Assembly: GCF_016714285.1 (NCBI RefSeq)
Contig: NZ_JADJNN010000016.1
Coordinates: forward strand, 1 to 64,000
Reading direction: 5' to 3'
From: Nannocystis sp.
Lineage (GTDB): Bacteria > Myxococcota_A > Polyangia > Nannocystales > Nannocystaceae
Length of the DNA stretch: 64,000 bases
Below, in pieces: positions 38,048 to 48,732 of the stretch (position 1 is its first letter; each line of letters begins with the position of its first letter). The notes beneath the pieces are model-generated. The model had not been told where the DNA came from and ran no database searches. It was given only the letters and a program-made list of their open reading frames with translations. The position numbers were made by a program, and so were the translations under genes.

Positions 38048-40548
38048 TGTCCTCGACGATGTACTTGCCGTGGCTTCGAACCGGCATGGGAGCCTTTCTG
38101 CCGACGCCCGGCGTCGCGCCGCTGCCGGCTGACCCGGTGCTGGCAATGAAGGTCGCGCTGAAGCGCGGTGGCACGACCGACACGACCCACGAGCATAGCG
38201 TCCAGCTCCGCGGACCGGGCCACGTCGTCGCGCTCGATCCAGGGGTGGTGGTCCGAGAGGAGCCGCCGCGCCAGGCTCAGAAAATCACGCCGACCACCTT
38301 CCCCCACGTCGAGCTGCGCGAGCCGGATCTGCCGTGGCGGCACACACCCCTCGGCGACAAGAACGGGCGTGTACCGCCATGGATCGTGCTGATCTGCGTG
38401 CGCGTGCAGGACGGCGTGAGCGTCGAGTGGGACCGCATCAGCAAACGGTCGGTGCTCCACATCGACGCCGCGCTCGTCCCACACGAGCTACCCGATCTGG
38501 CGGAGTCGTGGGCGTGGGCCCACGTCCAGGTCTCGGGTCTCGGCCCGGACAACAAGGACCCGATCGCTCACCTCGAGAAGTTCCCGGACGACGTGATCGC
38601 CCGGTTGGTCTGTCCGCGGCATCTGCGTCCGTTCACGCGGTACCTCTGCGCGATCGTCCCGGCCTTCCGGGCCGGCGTCGAGGCGGCGCTTGGACGCGTA
38701 CCCGAGACCACGGACCTCAGGCCTGCGTGGCCGAGGGACAACGCCGAGCCGGTCGCCCTGCCGATGTTCCACAGCTGGGGCTTTACCACCGGCGAGGGCG
38801 AGGACTTCGAGGACCTCGTCGGCCGGCTCCGCTACCGCGAGGCGCCGACGGGGCTTGGGGAGCGCCCGCTTCAGCTGCTGGCATCGGCCGTCGCCGACAT
38901 TTCCGCGGATGGACCCCCCGCGCTGTTGCGCGGCGCCCTGTACGCGACCGATGCGGCGCCGGTCGACAAGCTCACACCGCCCGGTGTCGCAGAGCGCCTG
39001 GCCGCGCTGTGGACCGTACAGCCCGGCGAGGGCGCGGGGGATCCAGTGGTGCTGCCGCCGCGGTACGGCCTTGGTCAGGCCGCCGACCCGCGGTCGCCGT
39101 GGTTCGCGCAGCTCAACCATCACCCGGGCCACCGCGTCGGCGCGGGGCTTGGCGCAGAAGCCGTGCTTCGCCATCAGGAAGAGTTGGTCGCCGCGAGCTG
39201 GGAGCAGCTCGAGCAGGCCAGGACCGCCGCCATCACGCTGCGTCACGCCCAGCTCGCCGCGGAGATCGGGCGCTCGCAAGCCAACCGTATCGCCGCGTTG
39301 CCTGAAGGCGACAAGCTGCAGCTGACCGCGCGGGCCCACACCCGCATCCTCGACGGCAGCGGCGTGACGATCCGCGCCCGCCTGCTCGCCGATGGCCTCC
39401 CCGACGGCGCGCTCATCCCACGGATGCGCCGCTTGACCCGCGGAGGCGCGCCGGTCTCGCGTCGCCGGCCCGCCGCGACCGGCACGCTCGCCGGCTCGTT
39501 GGCCACACGCATCCTTCAGGCGCCCGAGGTGATGGTGCGAGCCGCCACGTGGACCCGGCCGAACGGCCTCGGACGACGCCAAGACGTCGCACCCGTACAA
39601 GCCGGCAAGCAAGCGCCCAAGCCGACGACCTCGCCGACTCAGCCCTTCACGGTGCGCTTGCGGCCGCTCGACGTCCACGTGGGGCGCTTGCGCGATCGCC
39701 TGCGCGGACCGGCTGCGCCGACACTCAGCGAGCAGGACGGCCTCCCGGACGCGCTGCGTCTGATGCCGCGGTTCGACGTGCCGCTGTCGCGTTGGCTCGT
39801 CGACATCGACCCCGAGGTCATCGTGCCCGGACTCGGCGAGGTCGCCGACGACACGGTGATGCTGCTGGAGCCCAATCGCGTCTTCGTCGAGGCGGTGCTC
39901 GCCGGGGCCAACGACGCCCTCGTGCGCGAGCTGGCCTGGCGCGAGTTTCCGGTCGACGCGCGTGGCTCGGCGTTCCGCGTATTCTGGGACGGCGCTGACG
40001 GCGTCGACGCACTTGAGATGAAGCGCTGGACCAAGTTGCTCGGCCAACATGCCGCCGCTGCCAACGCCGATAACGCCGCCAACGCCGCCAACACCGCCAA
40101 CGCCGCTGTGCTGCTGCGCGGCGAGCTGTTCCGCCGCTACCCCGACCTCTTGATCTACGCCGCGCGCCGCAACGGCGACGCGGTGATCACCCAGCCGCCG
40201 ACGTGCTTCGGCCGTCTTACGACCGACACCTGCTATGCGCTGTTCGCCAGCAAGACCGCGGAGCTGCTGGCCGACTGGTGGATCGTGTTCGAGGAGTTGC
40301 CCCACGCGCCGCGGTTCGGCCTCGACAGCCCGACGACCAAACCGCCCACCGCGAGCTCGTTGAGTTGGTCGCACTTCGCCGGCAACGCCGCCCAAGTCGA
40401 GGCCCTTGAGCACGCACCGGCGACCCTACCGGCCACATGGGGGCCAGACGCGCCCAAGACGTGGGGCCGCGACGCTGGCGCGATCGCCAAGCTGACGCTG
40501 CAGCACCCGATCCGTTGCGCGCTGCGCCTGAACGAACTGCTGCGCTGA
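38044..40548 (+). CDS. Operon protein D, uncharacterised (834 aa)
   Basis: The ATG at 38044 overlaps the DUF6603-like gene's stop. This is the only large gene of the operon with no frame break. The first 350 residues are mixed alpha/beta with PPWIVLICVRVQDGVSVEWD and FTRYLCAIVPAFRAGVEAAL. A helical segment (QEELVAASWEQLEQARTAAI) follows, then a Pro-rich linker and a C-terminal domain with EPNRVFVEAVLAGANDALVRE and GSAFRVFWD. A low-complexity Ala/Asn repeat lies near residues 675-690. No catalytic motif or family is recognised. Confidence 0.75.
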   Translation: MMSSTMYLPWLRTGMGAFLPTPGVAPLPADPVLAMKVALKRGGTTDTTHEHSVQLRGPGHVVALDPGVVVREEPPRQAQKITPTTFPHVELREPDLPWRHTPLGDKNGRVPPWIVLICVRVQDGVSVEWDRISKRSVLHIDAALVPHELPDLAESWAWAHVQVSGLGPDNKDPIAHLEKFPDDVIARLVCPRHLRPFTRYLCAIVPAFRAGVEAALGRVPETTDLRPAWPRDNAEPVALPMFHSWGFTTGEGEDFEDLVGRLRYREAPTGLGERPLQLLASAVADISADGPPALLRGALYATDAAPVDKLTPPGVAERLAALWTVQPGEGAGDPVVLPPRYGLGQAADPRSPWFAQLNHHPGHRVGAGLGAEAVLRHQEELVAASWEQLEQARTAAITLRHAQLAAEIGRSQANRIAALPEGDKLQLTARAHTRILDGSGVTIRARLLADGLPDGALIPRMRRLTRGGAPVSRRRPAATGTLAGSLATRILQAPEVMVRAATWTRPNGLGRRQDVAPVQAGKQAPKPTTSPTQPFTVRLRPLDVHVGRLRDRLRGPAAPTLSEQDGLPDALRLMPRFDVPLSRWLVDIDPEVIVPGLGEVADDTVMLLEPNRVFVEAVLAGANDALVRELAWREFPVDARGSAFRVFWDGADGVDALEMKRWTKLLGQHAAAANADNAANAANTANAAVLLRGELFRRYPDLLIYAARRNGDAVITQPPTCFGRLTTDTCYALFASKTAELLADWWIVFEELPHAPRFGLDSPTTKPPTASSLSWSHFAGNAAQVEALEHAPATLPATWGPDAPKTWGRDAGAIAKLTLQHPIRCALRLNELLR
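40060..40107 (+). repeat. AACGCC-type low-complexity tandem repeat
   Basis: Six- and nine-base units (AACGCC, AACGCCGCC, with AACACC and GATAACGCC variants) encode an Ala/Asn-rich loop in operon protein D. It is likely to vary in length between strains through slippage in multiples of three. Confidence 0.75.
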
Positions 40549-40554
40549 CCGGAG

Positions 40555-43500
40555 ATGCCTGAGATGGCGACACCCCGACGACCGAACCCGACCCCGATCC
40601 CGATCCCGACCCCCACGCCAGCACCGGGCGACGTCCGCCCGCCACGCGCTCCGACCACGGCGTGGGACCATGCGAACGCCGAGCTCGCCGCGCTCGACGC
40701 CAGCCTCCCCGTCGCGTTACTGCCAGTCCGCATCGAGACCCGCTTCCTCGGCGGCGACCTCGTGATCCGTGTCTATCCCGATGGCCTCCACGCCGACGCA
40801 CTCAAGCACTCGTTGACGGACGCCGAACGCAATCACGCCGACACATTCTGGCGGGATTCGCGGGCCGACGCTGCCGCCGAACTAGCCGCCTGGCGCGCGC
40901 TGATCGATGCCGTCAGCAGCCCGTGGCGCGCCGCGTGGGTCATCCGCGCGACGCGGGGCGGAGCCTCCCCGCAGATCGAGGAGCGTGAGGCGGTCACCAC
41001 CCTGCGCCTGCTTCCGAAGCGCTGGATCGTCATCGGCACCCTCGGCGGCAAGCAGGTGGTGCAAGCGGCTGGCCGTGAGATCCCTGCGAACCTGATCGGC
41101 GGCGTCGACCTGAACGTGCAGGCGACCAGCGCTGACGCCCTGCTGAACCAGCCTGCGACCAGCTGGGTCGTCGACCTCGACCAGGCGATCGCCCAGGGAA
41201 TGGCGCTGCGGATCCCGCCAACCGGCGAGGCCGAGTTGGTGCGCACGAAGGGCATCGACACCCTCCTCGTGTTCGGCGCGTCCGCGGTCAGCCCCGAGGA
41301 CCAGCGCACCGCCCTCGCCAAACTGTTTCTCGCCCATCACTATACCCGTGGTGTTGGCCTGCTCCGCCAAGGCGAACCGACCAACCGCGACGAGCATGAC
41401 GCCGACCTGCTGCGTCCCGACGTGGCCAAGCTGCGGGCCCGCGAACAAGCCACGCGCACGTCGTCGCCGCAATTCACGGCGTTCAACGGCCCTGCCGCGT
41501 CAGCACTAGCGCGCGCGCTCGGCCTGGACAGTACCCAGCTGCCCATTCTCGATGGTGAGAACGACCGCGAGCAGGAGTTCGCCAGCGCGATGAACACGAT
41601 CGTCTGGCCGATCACTGGCGGCGCCATCCTGTGGCACCTACGTGACGCCAAAGGCAAGCAGTTGGTCTCGGGCGACGACATCAAGGAGCTCCGCACGCAC
41701 TTCATCCGTGACGTCCGCGGTGCCGGTCCGCTGCCTACCCTCAGGATCGGCAAGACGCCGTACGGCATTCTTCCGGCGTGCGCCCTGCCGGAGCCGGTCG
41801 ACGGCACCAGTCTCCATGCCCGCCTGCAGTCGGCCTTGCACGGCCTGCTAGCGAAGTGGCAAAAGGGCGCGGCTGACTTGACGACAGTCGACTCACGCGC
41901 CGATGACACCACGTCCGATACGCCACGCGAACACGCTCTCGTCGAGGTGTTGGCGAGCCAGGCGTGGCCGACGCGCTTCGCTCTGCGCAAGCTTGATCCA
42001 GACTCACCCATGGCGACGGAGGCGGCCAAAGCGAAGCCCCAATTGCCCGAGGGCACACTGGCGCTCTATGCGATCCGCCTCGGCTTGCTCTTCACCGCAG
42101 GCATGAAGCTCGAAGACTTGCCGCCGTTCGGCCCGTTCAGTCTCTATCCCGCGTTATGTGACTACGAGGAGCACGTGATCCCTTGGGCCCGGACGACCGC
42201 CGAGCTGCCGCCAACGACCCCGACCGAGCCAGGGATCCGTGGGGCGCCGGACAAGACGGACCCGCTGCAGCCGATCCGTCAGCCATTGGTGGGACCAGTC
42301 GTCTCGTTGCTCGACCAGATCCTCCGGATCGGCCGGTCCCTCCTCCGCGACGACGATCACCCGGCCAGCGAGGAGGACCGAGCGAGCGAACGTGCGGCGA
42401 TCGACGCCGCAGTAGTGGTGCTGCGGTCCGCGCCTGAAGCCGACCGTGCGCGGATCCTCGGTCAGAGCCTCAGCTTGGCTGCGACCCGCCTCGATGCTTG
42501 GATCACTGCAACCGCGACCCGCCGCCTCGTTGAGCTGCGCGCCAAGCGACCGACGGATCTGCAGGTCGGCGCCTGGGGCGTCGTGCACGGCCTGCGGCCT
42601 GCTGGTGACACCCCGCCAGGTGGCTATGCCCTCGCTCCGTCGCTCGGCCAAGCCGCCGCCGCTGTCGCGCTGCGCAGCGGGCACGCCGCGTACTCGATCA
42701 ATGGGTCATCGCCCTTCGCGGTCGACCTATCGAGTGAGCGCGTGCGCCTTGCGCGGTGGTTGTACGACGGTGTGCGGCAAGGCCAGTCGCTAGGCGCGCT
42801 GCTCGGGCAGCGCTACGAGCGGCTGCTCCACGAGCACGGCGCCGACACCCTGGTCGCCGTCACCCGCAGCGCCGCGCTGAAGGCCCGCCACCGCGATGAC
42901 CCGCCGGTGCACGTCGTCGACGGACTGCTCGTCGCCCGCGCTCGCCCCGATCACAGATGCGACGGCCCCGGAGCAGGCGCTCACCAAGTCCCTCGTTGAC
43001 GAGAAGGCCCTGGATCGCCTCGGTAAGGCGGTCCAGGGCCTGCGTCGCCGCGCGGCTCGCTACGTTTCGGGAACAGGACCCGCTGCGCACGCGCCCGATC
43101 AGCGACCTCACCCCTCTCGACCAGCAACGCTTGACGGCCGGCGTCGAGCCCTACTTGGCGCGCACGCTCCGGCGCATCGTCGCTACTCGGCCGCGAGGTA
43201 CTCTCGTACAACTGTCACTGACCCCCAGGAGCTCGGCGAGATCGCCGTCGAGCCGCTGCTCGACGCTCTTGACGCGCTCGCCGACACCGCGACCTTCGAG
43301 ACGACGCACCGCCTGCTCGGCGGCGACCGCTCCGCCGCTGGTACGGTGCTCGCGTCCGTCGACCGTGGTGAGGCCCCACCGCCGGCGCTGAACAGCCTCG
43401 ACACACCTCGCGGCGGCGTCACCGTCGCGCACCGCGTGGTGCTCTTGCTGCCGGCTTCGACGAGCGGCGGTGGGTGGACGTCGGCAGCGTCCGCGGCCGC

Positions 43501-44901
43501 GATGGCCGAGCCTCGGCTCGAGCGCTGGGCCGCTAGCGTGCTCGGCGCCCCCGATCAGATCCGCCTCGTCGTCGAGCGCCACGACGCGACGACCGGCGCG
43601 TTGATCCGCCGCGACCGCGCCCACCTCGCAGAGCTCGTCCAGCTCAGCGCACTTGATTTCTCCCGCCTCGCCGCCGATGGGCCGTGGCAGGACGGACCGC
43701 TGGCGGCCCGTGTGCGGGTCGCACTCGACGTTGCCGGCCAACGCATTGTGCTCGCCGACGACGCGCCCCTGGGCCCTGGACAAATCGGCCTGTCCGAGGC
43801 TCACGCAATCGCGGCCAGTCTCGCGTCCTCGTGGCGCGGCGGCCGATCGGCGACACCGGCTGAGCTCAGCCCGCTGCGCGCGCCCAATGAATCACTACGG
43901 GCGCTCGACCGACTCGAGCTCAGCGGTCGCCTCGAGTCCCTCAAGGAATGGCTGGACCGCCAAGGCCTGACGCTGGCGTCCGTGGCGCAGGCCGAGCGAC
44001 CTGCCCTGCTCGGTTGCTTTCGCCAGTTGATCGCCTTCGGCGTGCCCGCCCTCGCCCCACCGATCGACGTCCTCGACGAGTCGGTCGAGCAGCTGCGCGA
44101 GCGCTTGCCAGCGCTGGAGGCCGCGCGAGCTGCCATCGCTCTCGCCGTGACGACGGCGCTGACGGCGCTGACCAAGCCGGGCGACGATGCGGTCGCGCTA
44201 AAGGAAGTCACCGTCGGGCTCTCTGGCATCGTCGGCGACGTGCCGGTGTTGCCGCTCTACAAGGCCGGCGCCGGTGCCGCGCGCAGCCCGTTGGGCACTG
44301 TGCTACCGACCGATGAGGCGACGATCTCCGGGTGGTTCGCCCAGCTCGCGCGGGTGCGGCCGCGGATCGACGCGTTCGACGCGGCACTGCGGCTGGCCGA
44401 GGTCCGGCACGAGCGGCCGCCGTTCACCCTGTGCTCGGGACAGCCCGGGGCATCCCAGGACGACGCGTGGGCCGCGATCCACCGCCCGCCCGGCGATCGA
44501 CCGTGCCTGTGCATCACCGCGGTCCTGGCCGGCGGCGTCGATCCCGGCGAGGACCTCGCGGCCGTCGCCGTCGATGCCTGGTCGGAACGAGTGCCCGCCC
44601 GCGAGGTCCTCGGCGGACTCGCCCTGCAGATCCAGAGCCCCGCCGCCCAGGCGCCGCAGGTCGTGCTCCTGGCGACACCGGCACCGGGCGTCGACCACTG
44701 GTCGCTCGCCGAGTTGCAGCGCGCAGCCGCCTCGGCCTCCCGCTCGCCAAGATCCGTTGCGTCACACCCGACCGACTCGAGAAGCTCGGGCATTTGCTCC
44801 CCTGCATCTTCCTCGACGGCGCACGGGTCCCGATCGACGCCGGTGGCCGGCGCGCCTTTGACCTCATCACCTCCTACGAGGCCATCAAGCCCCACGGCTG
44901 A
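40555..44901 (+). CDS. Operon protein E, giant uncharacterised protein (about 1448 aa), at least four frame changes
   Basis: ATG at 40555, with a second Met three codons on, opens with a Pro-rich repeat (PTPIPIPTPTPAP). The chain then contains ALLPVRIETRFLGGDLVIRV, WVIRATRGG, and a long helical stretch with EDQRTALAKLFLAHHYTRG. Frame changes are seen near 42948, 43065, 43220 and 44740. Reading through them gives a coherent end: DTPRGGVTVAHRVVLLLPAS, then LCITAVLAGGVD, then FLDGARVPIDAGGRRAFDLI. Function unknown. Its tight placement between D and F suggests that they form one complex. Confidence 0.65.
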
Positions 44902-44914
44902 CCCCGGAGCCGCC

Positions 44915-46364
44915 ATGCCCCCCCTATCGCAGATCATCGTCTCGCCGTTCTCGACCTGAAACCCGCCGCACCGATCGACGTGCTCGCTCGCCTGGAGCCC
45001 AACGCCTCCGAGGCAACCCTCGTGCCCGGCTTTCGCGCCCTCATCGCGGATCCGCTGTGGCTCCTGGGCCGTCAGTGGCAACTCGGCGAGCTGCGCGGCG
45101 AGGACGCGTCGACCCTGTCCGTGTCGCGCTCGAGCTCGAGCTCGTCGCCGTCGATCGCCTCGCTATCGACGGCGTATCTGCCGCACCCGTGGACCCCAGC
45201 GCGCCGATTGAGGCCTACGTCGAGGCGATCGACGTGGACGCCCCAAACGTCAACATCCGCCGCGCCGCCGAGCTCGGTCTGCTCGCTCGCCGCGCCCTGC
45301 TCGCTGCCAACGCCGGGGCTGTGTGGACCGCCCTGTGTAGCCGGCCTGAACTGCGCATCGATCTCGCCCGCCTCGACATCGGCGACGCCGCGCTGCGCCT
45401 GCTCGCCCGCCGCTCGCTCGATGGAGTCGCCCTCGCGCGTCGCCTCGACGCCCTGCCCGGCGTCGACGCTGCCGGACTCGCCGCTATCACGCTGCTGCCC
45501 GCATCCGGCCTGCAAGCAGCGGTCGCGGCGCTCGTCACCTGGCGCGTCCAGACCGCGACCGCGGTGAAGCGACCCGCCAAGGACGCGTGGGACCACGCCC
45601 GCTTCGATATGATCCGAATGCTGTCCGTCGAGCTGATGACGATCTTCGCTGACGACTGGTACCTCGTGCCCGTGCGCATGCCGGTCGGACACCTCGCCCG
45701 TATCCGCTCCGTCACGGTCGACGACGCGTTCGCCTACAAGCAGGCGCCGCGAACGCTCGCCTCGTTCGCCGAACAGGACGGCGCCGCCCGAACCTGGCGG
45801 ATGTTCGAACTCACCGGACAGCCGCAGCCGAAGGACAACATCGGCCCATGGCTGTTCGTCGCGCCGGTCGTCGCCGACCTGCTCGAGTCGGATCCCATCG
45901 AGGAGGTCCGGTTCCTACGCGACGAGGTGTCAAACCTCGGGTGGGCTGTCGAGCGCACGATCGAGGGCGTCGACGGCCGCCCGCGACGGCGGGCCGAGCC
46001 GCGCATCACGCCACCAGCACCCCGCGGCGACGCCGGATGGGCCTGGCAGTTCGTCAGCACCATCCCACTCGGATGGACCCCGTTCGTTCCAGCAGCCACC
46101 GGCGATGGTACCAACATGGCACTTCAGCGCGCGCGCCTGCCGCACTGGACCGTCATCGACGGCCCGCAAGGGACGCTGCTCACCGCGACCACCCCGCTCG
46201 TGATCCCCGAGGAGGAAATCCCGGCCACCGGCATCGTCCTCACCCGCACCTGGCAGCGCACCCGCGGCACCAACGGCGAGGTCCTCCTGTGGCAGGGCCG
46301 TGAGAAGCGGCCCGGAACCGGCGAGCCCGCGGCCGAACTGATATTCGATCGTCTGCTCCGCTGA
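44915..46364 (+). CDS. Operon protein F, uncharacterised (about 483 aa), two frameshifts
   Basis: ATG at 44915 is followed by a C7 run; adding one C gives IADHRLAVLDLKPAAPIDVL instead of an early stop. A second missing C near 45113 joins GEDAST to PVRVALELELVAV. The signature PLWLLGRQWQLGELRGEDA is distinctive and I recall similar sequences among uncharacterised proteins of bacteria with large genomes. The C-terminus is beta-rich (WAWQFVSTIPLGWTPFVP, HWTVIDGPQGTLLTA). It closes the operon. Function unknown. Confidence 0.65.
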
Positions 46365-46408
46365 ATCGTGCAAAGGAGCAGCGCCCAGTGGGCGAAGGCA
46401 GGCACGAG

Positions 46409-46560
46409 CTACCTGCTGGCGGTGACGATCGCCAGCTTCGGATCGTCGGGGTCGTCAAGGGCGCTTGCAGGCAACGACAAGGCGTCGACGAGGTGCGCGA
46501 CGTCGTAGGGGGACGGCGCCGGCGAGCGCGGCGTCGCGGTCGCGCTCGACGGAAGGCGGG
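46409..46560 (-). pseudogene. Orphan C-terminal coding fragment
   Basis: On the minus strand, codons ending at a TAG (46411-46409) read SPYDVAHLVDALSLPASALD then DPDDPKLAIVTASR. This looks like a genuine protein C-terminus, preceded by Arg/Pro-rich sequence. It has no start and runs directly into the integrase remnant at 46570. It is probably a gene tail cut off when elements were inserted here. Weakly supported. Confidence 0.3.
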
Positions 46561-46569
46561 AGGCCACGA

Positions 46570-46743
46570 ACCCAGGTCCTGGCGCTCCTGGGCCACGCGA
46601 ACATCGCCCCGACCGAGAATTACCTGCACACGGACGCCGCCAACCTCGACCACGCCATGCTCCGGGTCGCCCGGCGCGGCAAGCAGGAGAAGCCCTGGGA
46701 AAATAAGGCCGTCCGCCCGAGAACCGTTCCCGAGGCGGTGTAG
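46570..46743 (+). pseudogene. 3' remnant of a second tyrosine recombinase gene
   Basis: About 58 codons match the end of the integrase at 28808: VLALLGHANIAPTENYLHTD against VQALLGHANIATTERYLHTD, and both end TVPEAV. The catalytic Tyr region is present but everything upstream is missing. A short insertion in the complete gene (GRGATTDDDHAGAA) is absent here and many substitutions separate the copies. It therefore derives from a related element, not a recent duplication. Confidence 0.85.
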
Positions 46744-46765
46744 GCGGTCCGAATCACCGTTTGAC
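46722..46765 (+). repeat. Candidate attachment-site repeat, copy 2
   Basis: The partner of 30002-30045, with 42 of 44 bases identical and the same abrupt end after GTTTGAC. The two copies bracket the six-gene operon (16.7 kb), as expected if the operon entered as cargo of an element using this recombinase type. Confidence 0.55.
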
Positions 46766-47097
46766 GCCAACACCGGATCCACCGGCGTTGCGACGACCCT
46801 CCGCCCAGCCCCGATCGGCCGCGTTCTCGCAGATTGGGACGAGAGGGTCGATGTGTGCCTAGCAACTCCGCGGTTCGAGATGGCCCCTTTGAGAAAATCG
46901 GACGCGCGATGCACGGCTGCCGGCTACGCAGCCGGGTTGTGGGCCTCGAGCGCGGTGCGAACGAGTGCAGAGGATACCGTTCATCTCAGCGGCTAAGCAC
47001 ACCTGGTGCCGTGCGCGCAGGACTATTGCGCTTGCAGCGCCGCTGTGCGATCGTTGTCACACAATCCGGCTGTCGTAGCCGGCGAAAGGGGACGGAA
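46744..47097. other. Intergenic region before the protease/STAND island
   Basis: This 354-base gap follows the integrase remnant. No convincing gene is visible. GGCTGC (46915-46920) can pair with GCAGCC (46928-46933), or CCGGCT (46920-46925) with AGCCGG (46930-46935). These are mutually exclusive stems that could act as a terminator or switch. The promoter for the 47098 operon should lie in the second half, but no clear -35/-10 pair is seen. Confidence 0.45.
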
Positions 47098-48551
47098 ATG
47101 ACAACGGTCGACGAACAGCTTGTTCATTTCAACGGGGTGGATGCCGAGTCCGGCGAGGACTTATTCCCGGCTATGAAACTCGTCGACCTTTGCGAAGCTG
47201 GCGCTCGCCGAGATTGGCGACGCCGAAAGCTCGTGGAGTTGAAGGCTATCGCCGCGGCACGTAGTGAGCCACATTTCGCTCCGGCAGCGTTCGTGAACCC
47301 GTCCGATCTGTCGCAGACCGGGTGGGGGGTGCTGTTCGCGTACGACGAGGATCCAAAGGTCATCGAGGCGCTGCGACCGTTGCTCGACCATCGCAAGCAG
47401 CAGACCGGCGACAGGCTATACTACGAATATGCCAGTGACGAAGGATGGCAAGCAGACGAGGACAAGTACGCCTTCCTCGTGCGAAAGCAGATTTACCTGC
47501 ACGGCCAAGTCGACCCGAGAAGGCGCCGTACTACCTTTTGATCGTCGGCAGCCCAGAAAAAATTCCGTACAGCTTTCAGTTCGACATGGACACCGAGTTC
47601 GCGGTGGGACGGATCCATTTCGACACCGTGGAGGAATACACCCTCTATGCGAACAGTGTAGTGGGGTCAGAAACCAAGGGGTCGCCGCGGCCGAAAAAAG
47701 CGACATTTTTCGGCGTCCTGAACGGGAACGACATCTCCACCCCCTTAAGCGTGGCGCACCTTATCGAGCCGCTCGTTGAATTCGCGTGTCAGCGATCCTC
47801 GCGGCAGGGCGCTCCGCCGTGGCAGATCAAATCTTTCACTAGGGATAAGGCCACGAAGGCGAAGCTGCTTGAGCTCCTCGGTGGTCCGGAGACACCGGCA
47901 CTACTGTTCACGGCGAGCCACGGGATGGGCCTCAAGTCTGGTCATGAGCGGCAACTCGTGGATCAAGGCGCTCTGGTGTGCAGCGATTGGTTCCGGGGAA
48001 TCCAACCGAACGCGGACGAGTGGTTCGCCGCGAACGATCTCGACGACACCGCGGATGTCCGCGGCATGATCGCGGTGCTCTTCGCTTGTTTCAGCGCTGG
48101 CACCCCGAAGACCAACTCGTTCAGACGGTCCGACGGGACCGGGAGGGTCGGCGGTGACGGGCTCGCCCCCGTCGACTTTGTAGCCAATCTGCCGCGGCGT
48201 ATGCTCTCTCATCCGAACGGCGGGGCACTTGCAGTGGTTGGACACGTTGATGCCGCGATCGAAACATCGTTCACTTTGGGCCTCGACGGCCCGACGCTGA
48301 ACACGGAGTACAAGTCTCTAGTAGCGCAGCTGTTAAGCGGGATGCCGATCGGGCACGCGATGGATGGGTTCGGTGCACGCTATGGCGTTCTGGAGGTACA
48401 ACTCGGGCGGTTCCGTGAGAAAGTCGAATTCCGCGGCGTTCCTAAGGCGGCCGATGTGGCCTCCGTCTACGCGACGAAGGTGGACGCACGCGCCTTCGTA
48501 ATCGTCGGAGATCCCGCGGTGCGCCCGAACTTCGCGCAGAGCGCGAGCTGA
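47098..48551 (+). CDS. C25/gingipain-like cysteine protease-fold protein (about 484 aa), one frameshift
   Basis: The ATG at 47098 follows GGGGACGG. Frame changes at the C3 run near 47511; one added C joins HGQVDP to EKAPYYLLIVGSPEKIPY. The motif YLLIVGSPEKIP and the following VGRI segment are typical of C25 (gingipain-like) domains. The candidate catalytic pair is His in LLFTASHGMG near 275 and Cys in VLFACFSAGTP near 330. In prokaryotic conflict systems such proteases are activated by partner NTPases and cleave host proteins. It heads the plus-strand arm. Confidence 0.7.
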
Positions 48552-48732
48552 ATCAGCGGTAGGCGGGCCTGCCATCTTGTCCACTGGGGCTACTTGGGAA
48601 GCCCAGTGGACTCGGAGCACTCTGCGGCCAAATGGACGGGCGGCTTGCAGCCAATATCCGACATCGCGCTCATCCTCGATCCTAGGCTTGCGGCAAGTGG
48701 AAAATCTGAGACCATCACCGCTGGAGGTCCTA

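Noticed and set aside
46388..46996. 202-codon plus-strand gene after the operon
   Set aside because: The product is Arg-rich low-complexity sequence; the region is better explained by an integrase remnant and a minus-strand gene tail.
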